10,047 nucleotides of DNA from the NCBI GenBank assembly GCA_014384515.1, contig JACNFS010000112.1:1-10047 (forward strand). The letters run 5' to 3'. Under the pieces are notes generated by a model that saw only the letters and a list, made by a program, of their open reading frames with translations, had not been told where the DNA came from and searched no databases. A program made the translations under genes and the position numbers. The DNA is from Dehalococcoidia bacterium (GTDB taxonomy: Bacteria > Chloroflexota > Dehalococcoidia > GIF9 > UBA5629). The number at the start of each line of letters is the position of its first letter. Position 1 is the stretch's first letter. Of the stretch, positions 7,145-10,047 are shown piece by piece.

Positions 7145-8011
7145 ATGATCATAGATTTCCGCATGGTTACACCGGGTAACGAGTGGATGTCGATTGAGGA
7201 AGCAGAAAGGGTCTTTCCAACCAGCTACCTGAGAGGTTACATGGGGACATACGCCGACGTGGCAAATGCGTTCAAGGTAACAACAGACGACCTAATCCGC
7301 GGCATGGATGAGGGGGGTGTTGACAAGGCGGTCTTGCAGGGGGAGTGGGGGATAGGTGACTACCGCAAACAGAACGACGCCGTGTACAGGCTGGCGCAAG
7401 CACATCCTGACAGGTTCGTTGCCGCCTATCTGTGCGTGAACCCGCTGGAAAACGACGACATGGCTGAGGTTGTTGAGAAGGAAGTGAACGAGAGAGGCTT
7501 CAAGGGGGTAAACATCCAGGGCTTTGCCTGCTGGCTGAGGGCCAACGACAAAAGGTTCTACCCGGTCTACGCCAAGTGCCAGGAACTGGGCATTCCCGTG
7601 ACCATCCATTCATCGATCAACTTCAGCGTAGACCGGACTATAGACTACAGCAGGCCTATATACCTCGACGAGGTGGCGTGTGACTTCCCCGACCTGACCA
7701 TCGTGGCCAACCACGGCGGCTGGCCCTGGGTCACCGAGATGGTTGCCGTGGCCTGGAAACACCCCAACGTCTATATCGAGATCGGAGCAGTCTCACCGAA
7801 ATACATCGGCACGCCCGGCACCGGCTGGGAGCCATTGATGGTTTATGGCAACTCCCTTCTTCAGGATAGGGTCTTGTTTGCCACGGACAATATGTTGCCA
7901 CCAAAGCGTTGCGTTGACGAGCTGAAAGCTCTGCCCTTGAAAGATGCAGTCAAGGAGAAGTGGCTTGGCGGCAATGCTGCCAGACTTCTGGGATTAGAAC
8001 AGAAGAAATAA
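7145..8011 (+). CDS. Amidohydrolase-2 family protein (ACMSD-like TIM barrel) with a variant metal site
   Basis: Predicted TIM-barrel enzyme of the amidohydrolase-2 family (PF04909 type), which includes ACMSD-like decarboxylases, 4-oxalomesaconate hydratase and ring-cleavage-product hydrolases. It has 288 residues; TAGGAGGC at 7132-7139 precedes the ATG. Features seen: barrel strand 1 at IIDFRMVTP (2-10), IHSS with His155, ANHGGWPW with His190, and LFATDN with Asp248, the usual C-terminal metal or catalytic positions. The N-terminal metal-binding HxH is absent, strand 1 reading D-F-R-M instead of D-x-H-x-H. The enzyme may be metal-free, bind metal differently, or belong to a subfamily with this change. 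It is the last gene of the set, so its substrate is probably a side product or intermediate of the CoA pathway; whether it decarboxylates, hydrates or hydrolyses cannot be told. Confidence 0.85.
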   Translation: MIIDFRMVTPGNEWMSIEEAERVFPTSYLRGYMGTYADVANAFKVTTDDLIRGMDEGGVDKAVLQGEWGIGDYRKQNDAVYRLAQAHPDRFVAAYLCVNPLENDDMAEVVEKEVNERGFKGVNIQGFACWLRANDKRFYPVYAKCQELGIPVTIHSSINFSVDRTIDYSRPIYLDEVACDFPDLTIVANHGGWPWVTEMVAVAWKHPNVYIEIGAVSPKYIGTPGTGWEPLMVYGNSLLQDRVLFATDNMLPPKRCVDELKALPLKDAVKEKWLGGNAARLLGLEQKK

Positions 8012-8218
8012 CACACTCATGAGCCTGCGTCAGCTGGGGGGAATGTTTCAAGATGCCATGGTCACAATATACCCACATCCATACCGCTTAGGCTCACCTT
8101 TTCGTTCAGGCTGAGTCAATGAAGCATTCCCCAACCAGCAGGATTCCTCAGGCTGGCTCAACGCATAGGCGTTTTCCAATAGGACGAATCTACACATCTG
8201 CTGCTACAGAGTCAAATT
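8012..8218. other. Non-coding spacer after the catabolic genes, with a short direct repeat
   Basis: I see no credible gene on either strand between the amidohydrolase stop and the fur promoter. TCAGGCTGAGTCAATG (8106-8121) is echoed by TCAGGCTGGCTCAACG (8148-8163), 13 of 16 identical and 42 bases apart. A weak hairpin AACGC-ATAG-GCGTT followed by TT (8160-8175) could act as a minor terminator. The long stem-loop in this interval is listed separately. Confidence 0.5.
8033..8139 (+). ncRNA. Long imperfect stem-loop 3' of the catabolic genes
   Basis: GCTGGGGGGAATGTTTC (8033-8049) can pair with GAAGCATTCCCCAACCAGC (8121-8139). In RNA this gives sixteen Watson-Crick pairs and one G-U pair, with a two-base AA bulge, enclosing a loop of about 71 bases. 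It begins 21 bases after the amidohydrolase stop. It could be a 3' UTR structure protecting the message, a small RNA, or the remains of a small inverted-repeat element; no flanking target duplication is apparent. The pairing is seen, the nature is inferred, and no known RNA family is recognised. Confidence 0.35.
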
Positions 8219-8257
8219 AGGCGATTCAATACCCTCCGGGATTTTTGTCGCCTTTTC
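8219..8257 (+). terminator. Probable intrinsic terminator between catabolic and iron regions
   Basis: AGGCGA (8219-8224) pairs with TCGCCT (8248-8253), and inside it AAT-a-CCC pairs with GGG-ATT around a TCC loop. The stem is followed by TTT then C (8254-8257), a short T-run. Interior loops make it imperfect. Its position about 35 bases upstream of the fur -35 element suits insulation of the iron genes from the operon upstream. Confidence 0.45.
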
Positions 8258-8292
8258 TCATTGCTGCTTTTCATAGGCTGCCTACAAGGGTC

Positions 8293-8321
8293 TTGACATT
8301 TCCTGATGAGCTGTTTATAAT
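8293..8321 (+). promoter_or_regulatory. Consensus sigma70 promoter of fur
   Basis: TTGACA at 8293-8298 and TATAAT at 8316-8321 are both perfect hexamers, separated by the optimal 17 bases. Transcription should start near 8328, leaving a leader of about 105 bases before the ATG at 8435. Such a strong promoter normally needs a repressor, and an inverted repeat lies on the predicted start point. Confidence 0.85.
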
Positions 8322-8327
8322 GAGCGT

Positions 8328-8348
8328 TGCAAATGATTCGCATTAGCA
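8328..8348. promoter_or_regulatory. Inverted repeat at the fur promoter, probable Fur operator (site 1)
   Basis: The site has the form TGCnAATG-N5-CATTnGCA, with both half-sites matching except at the n positions. It starts seven bases after the -10 element, on the predicted transcription start. The AATGA/CATT core resembles Fur boxes of the GCAAATGAT type. Its left half and right core recur at 8919-8938 ahead of feoA. Binding by the product of the adjacent fur gene is inference. Confidence 0.68.
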
Positions 8349-8434
8349 TTATAATACATCCGAGGGGGATGCTGAACGTATCTTCGAGGCCAATATGAGA
8401 GTCCAACTTTGACAGATAGGATTGGTGCTGAGAT

Positions 8435-8884
8435 ATGGTTAGTAAAGCCAAGCAAAAGATGAGCGCCCAGCAAACATTGAATCGCTCCAACCAGCGAGTA
8501 ACAGCTCAACGCAGCCTGCTGCTGGAGCTTCTTCGCCAAAGTGACAGGCATCTAGACGCCGACGACTTGTATCGCCGGGCACGGCGGAAGCATCCCCGGA
8601 TTAGCCTATCCACGGTCTACCGGAATTTGCAGCTTTTCAAGAAGCTGGGGCTGATAGAAGAGCACCATTTCGCCGAAGAGCACCATCACTATGAAGCGAA
8701 ACCTCCAACCGAACACCAGCATCTTTTGTGCCGCAACTGTGGCAAAGTCGTGGAATTTGCCTGCCCCTTGAGCCAGAAGTTCAAGAAAGACGTTGGCAGA
8801 CAATATGATTTCGATATTAGCGGAGTCGAAGTCCGCATGACAGGCCTGTGCTCAACCTGTCGCAAGAGAAGCGATGGGTCATAA
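8435..8884 (+). CDS. fur: Fur-family metal-responsive repressor
   Basis: Fur-superfamily regulator of 149 residues, the usual length. The N-terminal winged helix includes QRVTAQRSLLLELL (20-33) and the recognition helix STVYRNLQLFKKLGLI (59-74). The dimerisation and metal domain has the His-rich EEHHHYE (81-87), EHQHLLCRNCGK (93-104) and MTGLCSTC (135-142); the two CxxC pairs at Cys99/Cys102 and Cys139/Cys142 would form the structural zinc site. The Feo genes directly downstream make an iron-sensing Fur more likely than Zur or PerR, but sequence alone does not exclude those. The ATG at 8435 has only a poor ribosome site; an in-frame ATG at 8459 is an alternative and both keep the DNA-binding domain. 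It probably represses itself through site 1 and feoAB through site 2. Confidence 0.9.
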   Translation: MVSKAKQKMSAQQTLNRSNQRVTAQRSLLLELLRQSDRHLDADDLYRRARRKHPRISLSTVYRNLQLFKKLGLIEEHHFAEEHHHYEAKPPTEHQHLLCRNCGKVVEFACPLSQKFKKDVGRQYDFDISGVEVRMTGLCSTCRKRSDGS

Positions 8885-8918
8885 GAACAGGAGTAGCATT
8901 TTTGTTTTCCGCGCAATG

Positions 8919-8940
8919 TTGCAAATGGAATGCATTAGTG
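8919..8940. promoter_or_regulatory. Second Fur-like site, upstream of feoA (site 2)
   Basis: TTGCAAATG-N4-GCATTAG at 8919-8938 matches the same pattern at 8327-8346 in every specified base, with only the four-base spacer differing. The outer right arm is degenerate (GTG where site 1 has GCA). It lies 45-66 bases before the feoA start. No strong promoter was found around it; TTGTTT (8902-8907) with TGGAAT (8926-8931) is a weak candidate that would overlap the site. Confidence 0.6.
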
Positions 8941-8984
8941 ATTAAGGATGCTGAACGGCTACAGATGAGGAGTAAATTACGATC

Positions 8985-9308
8985 ATGTCTCAAAAGAGAC
9001 GATTGACTTTAGCTCAGATGGAGGCCGGGCAGACCGGCACGGTAGTTGAAGTTCTGGATGGTCCAGGCTTCGGCCAGCGCCGAGGTCCAGGATTCATGCG
9101 ACGCCGAGGTCCGGGACTCATGCAGAGCCACGGTCCAGGCTTCGGGCGGCGCCTCGAGGCTCTGGGCATCAGGCCAGGGAAAAAGGTGACTAAGATAAGT
9201 TCTATGTTCTTTCGAGGGCCGGTTACTCTCAGGGTGGATAACGCCCAGGTGGCTGTTGGTTTTCGCATGGCTAGCAGGATAATAGTTGAAGTGGATGCAT
9301 CCGCCTAA
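8985..9308 (+). CDS. feoA: FeoA, ferrous iron transport accessory protein with a repeat insertion
   Basis: Small cytoplasmic SH3-like partner of the FeoB ferrous iron transporter. At 107 residues it is about 30 longer than the usual 75-80. The family pattern is clear at both ends: LAQMEAGQTGTVVEVLDG (9-26) and then RRLEALGIRPGKKVTKISSMFFRGPVTLRVDNAQVAVGFRMASRIIVEV (55 onward). Between them, residues 26-56 are four tandem copies of an octapeptide with consensus GPG[FL][GM]xxx, rich in Arg and Gln. The last copy merges into the normal G-x-RRLEALGI segment, so the insertion looks like an expansion of the native glycine loop. The array is in frame and all conserved flanks are intact, so the protein is probably functional. 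GAGGAG at 8967-8972 is the likely ribosome site, with a rather long spacing. feoB starts 18 bases after the stop. Confidence 0.92.
   Translation: MSQKRRLTLAQMEAGQTGTVVEVLDGPGFGQRRGPGFMRRRGPGLMQSHGPGFGRRLEALGIRPGKKVTKISSMFFRGPVTLRVDNAQVAVGFRMASRIIVEVDASA
9060..9155 (+). repeat. Four tandem 24-bp repeats inside feoA
   Basis: Units start at 9060, 9084, 9108 and 9132. Each begins GGTCC(A/G)GG and differs mainly in its second half. The unit length is a multiple of three, so copy-number change would keep the frame. Units have diverged from each other, so the array is not a very recent expansion. The encoded copies are residues 26-33, 34-41, 42-49 and 50-57, the fourth merging with the family segment. 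Confidence 0.9.
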
Positions 9309-9326
9309 AGACCTTCGGAGACCGCA

Positions 9327-10047
9327 ATGAAGATTCTGCTCATGGGCAATCCCAATGTGGGCAAAAGCGCACTCTTTTCCCGGCTTACTGGCACACGCAT
9401 CATCACCTCTAACTACCCAGGCACCACCGTGGACTTCACCGAAGGCTATTTGAAACTTGCTGAAGACCAAGCCAAAATTGTCGATGTTCCCGGCACGTAT
9501 ACTCTTGAAGCTACTGATAAAGCGGAAGAGGTAGCCGTGGAGATGCTTAAAGATGGGGACTTGGTTATCGATGTTGTTGATGCCACCAATTTGGAGAGAA
9601 ACCTCAATCTCACTTTGCAGCTGCTGGAAAGACAGGTGCCGGTAATAGTTGCCCTCAACATGTGGGACGATGCCCATCACCGTGGCATCAATATCGATGT
9701 TGCCAAGCTCGAAGAGCTGCTTGGGGTACCAGTTATCCCTACAGTCGGGGTAAGCGGACAAGGGGTAAGAGAATTGGCAAGCCGTCTTCCAGAAGCGGCG
9801 GCACGCCAAGCAACCTATTCTAGTAGTGACGAACGGTGGACAAAGGTTGGCAGCATCGTCGATCAAGTGCAGTCGTTAAGCCATCGCCACCACACTTGGC
9901 GTGAGGTCTTAGAAGATGTCAGCAATCATCCGGTGGGTGGGGCCGTCGTTGCCCTGGTGGTTCTCTTCGCCACCTTTTGGGTCATCCGCTTCATTGGTGA
10001 GAGTATCATTGGCTATGTGACCGACCCTTTCTTCGAATGGCTGTGGA
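9327..10047 (+). CDS. feoB: FeoB, ferrous iron transporter, N-terminal part (cut by window end)
   Basis: N-terminal 240 codons of the Fe(II) transporter; the frame is open to the window edge. The start ATG has CGGAG at 9316-9320 and lies 18 bases after feoA. The GTPase domain is complete: G1 GNPNVGKS (7-14), G2 region NYPGTTV (29-35), G3 DVPG (53-56), G4 NMWD (111-114) and a G5-like VSGQG (142-146). Residues about 121-200 form the helical GDI-like linker. The first membrane helix begins around Val203 (VGGAVVALVVLFATFWVIRFIG), after which the sequence is cut. A full FeoB of 600-700 residues would continue beyond the window. It works with FeoA and is probably under Fur control through the site at 8919. 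No damage is visible in the part present. Confidence 0.95.
   Translation, partial: MKILLMGNPNVGKSALFSRLTGTRIITSNYPGTTVDFTEGYLKLAEDQAKIVDVPGTYTLEATDKAEEVAVEMLKDGDLVIDVVDATNLERNLNLTLQLLERQVPVIVALNMWDDAHHRGINIDVAKLEELLGVPVIPTVGVSGQGVRELASRLPEAAARQATYSSSDERWTKVGSIVDQVQSLSHRHHTWREVLEDVSNHPVGGAVVALVVLFATFWVIRFIGESIIGYVTDPFFEWLW

Noticed and set aside
8212..8551. Minus-strand open frames across the fur promoter and 5' end
   Set aside because: They overlap the fur coding start, the consensus promoter and the operator, have no ribosome site, and show no recognisable domain.
9060..9155. CRISPR-like array reading of the 24-bp repeats
   Set aside because: Units are directly adjacent with no spacers, are in frame and lie inside feoA, so this is a coding tandem repeat.
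9009..9866. 285-codon open frame on the minus strand
   Set aside because: It runs antisense through both feoA and feoB, whose conserved motifs explain the sequence fully. Its length reflects codon bias of the sense strand.

Overview
The window looks like part of a genome from an anaerobic or microaerophilic bacterium of moderate GC content. Three things suggest this: a lipoprotein-type TRAP binding protein with an Ala/Pro/Glu-rich tether, CoA-dependent carboxylate catabolism, and ferrous iron uptake by Feo. The overall style recalls uncultured Chloroflexota (Dehalococcoidia-like) or Desulfobacterota. That is an impression from gene content and protein style, not a measured assignment. All convincing genes lie on the + strand.

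Region 1 (about 135-8011) reads as one catabolic gene set. A TetR-type regulator is preceded by a sigma70-like promoter, and a perfect 20-bp palindrome begins at the last base of its -10 element. It is followed by a complete three-part TRAP transporter (binding lipoprotein DctP, small membrane subunit DctQ, large permease DctM). Next come a class III (CaiB/BaiF) CoA-transferase, two crotonase-fold proteins and an amidohydrolase-2 family protein. The simplest reading is that the TRAP system imports an organic acid, the CoA-transferase activates it, the crotonase proteins hydrate, isomerise or cleave the acyl-CoA, and the amidohydrolase acts on a downstream or side intermediate. No acyl-CoA dehydrogenase, 3-hydroxyacyl-CoA dehydrogenase or thiolase is present, so the pathway is either incomplete here or not ordinary beta-oxidation. 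The first crotonase protein lacks both canonical hydratase glutamates and the amidohydrolase lacks the usual N-terminal HxH, so the chemistry may be unusual. A perfect 11-bp stem-loop lies between dctP and dctQ, and a possible 19-codon ORF precedes dctM.

Region 2 (8012-8434) is non-coding and structured. It holds a long imperfect stem-loop, a short direct repeat, a probable intrinsic terminator, and then a consensus sigma70 promoter (TTGACA-17-TATAAT) with an inverted repeat at the expected transcription start.

Region 3 (8435-10047) is an iron homeostasis cluster: a Fur-family repressor, FeoA, and the N-terminal 240 codons of FeoB, cut by the window edge. The inverted repeat at the fur promoter recurs between fur and feoA, and both copies are followed by the same 12-base sequence, which suggests coordinated Fur control. 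FeoA carries an unusual in-frame array of four 24-bp repeats encoding a Gly-Pro-Gly octapeptide.
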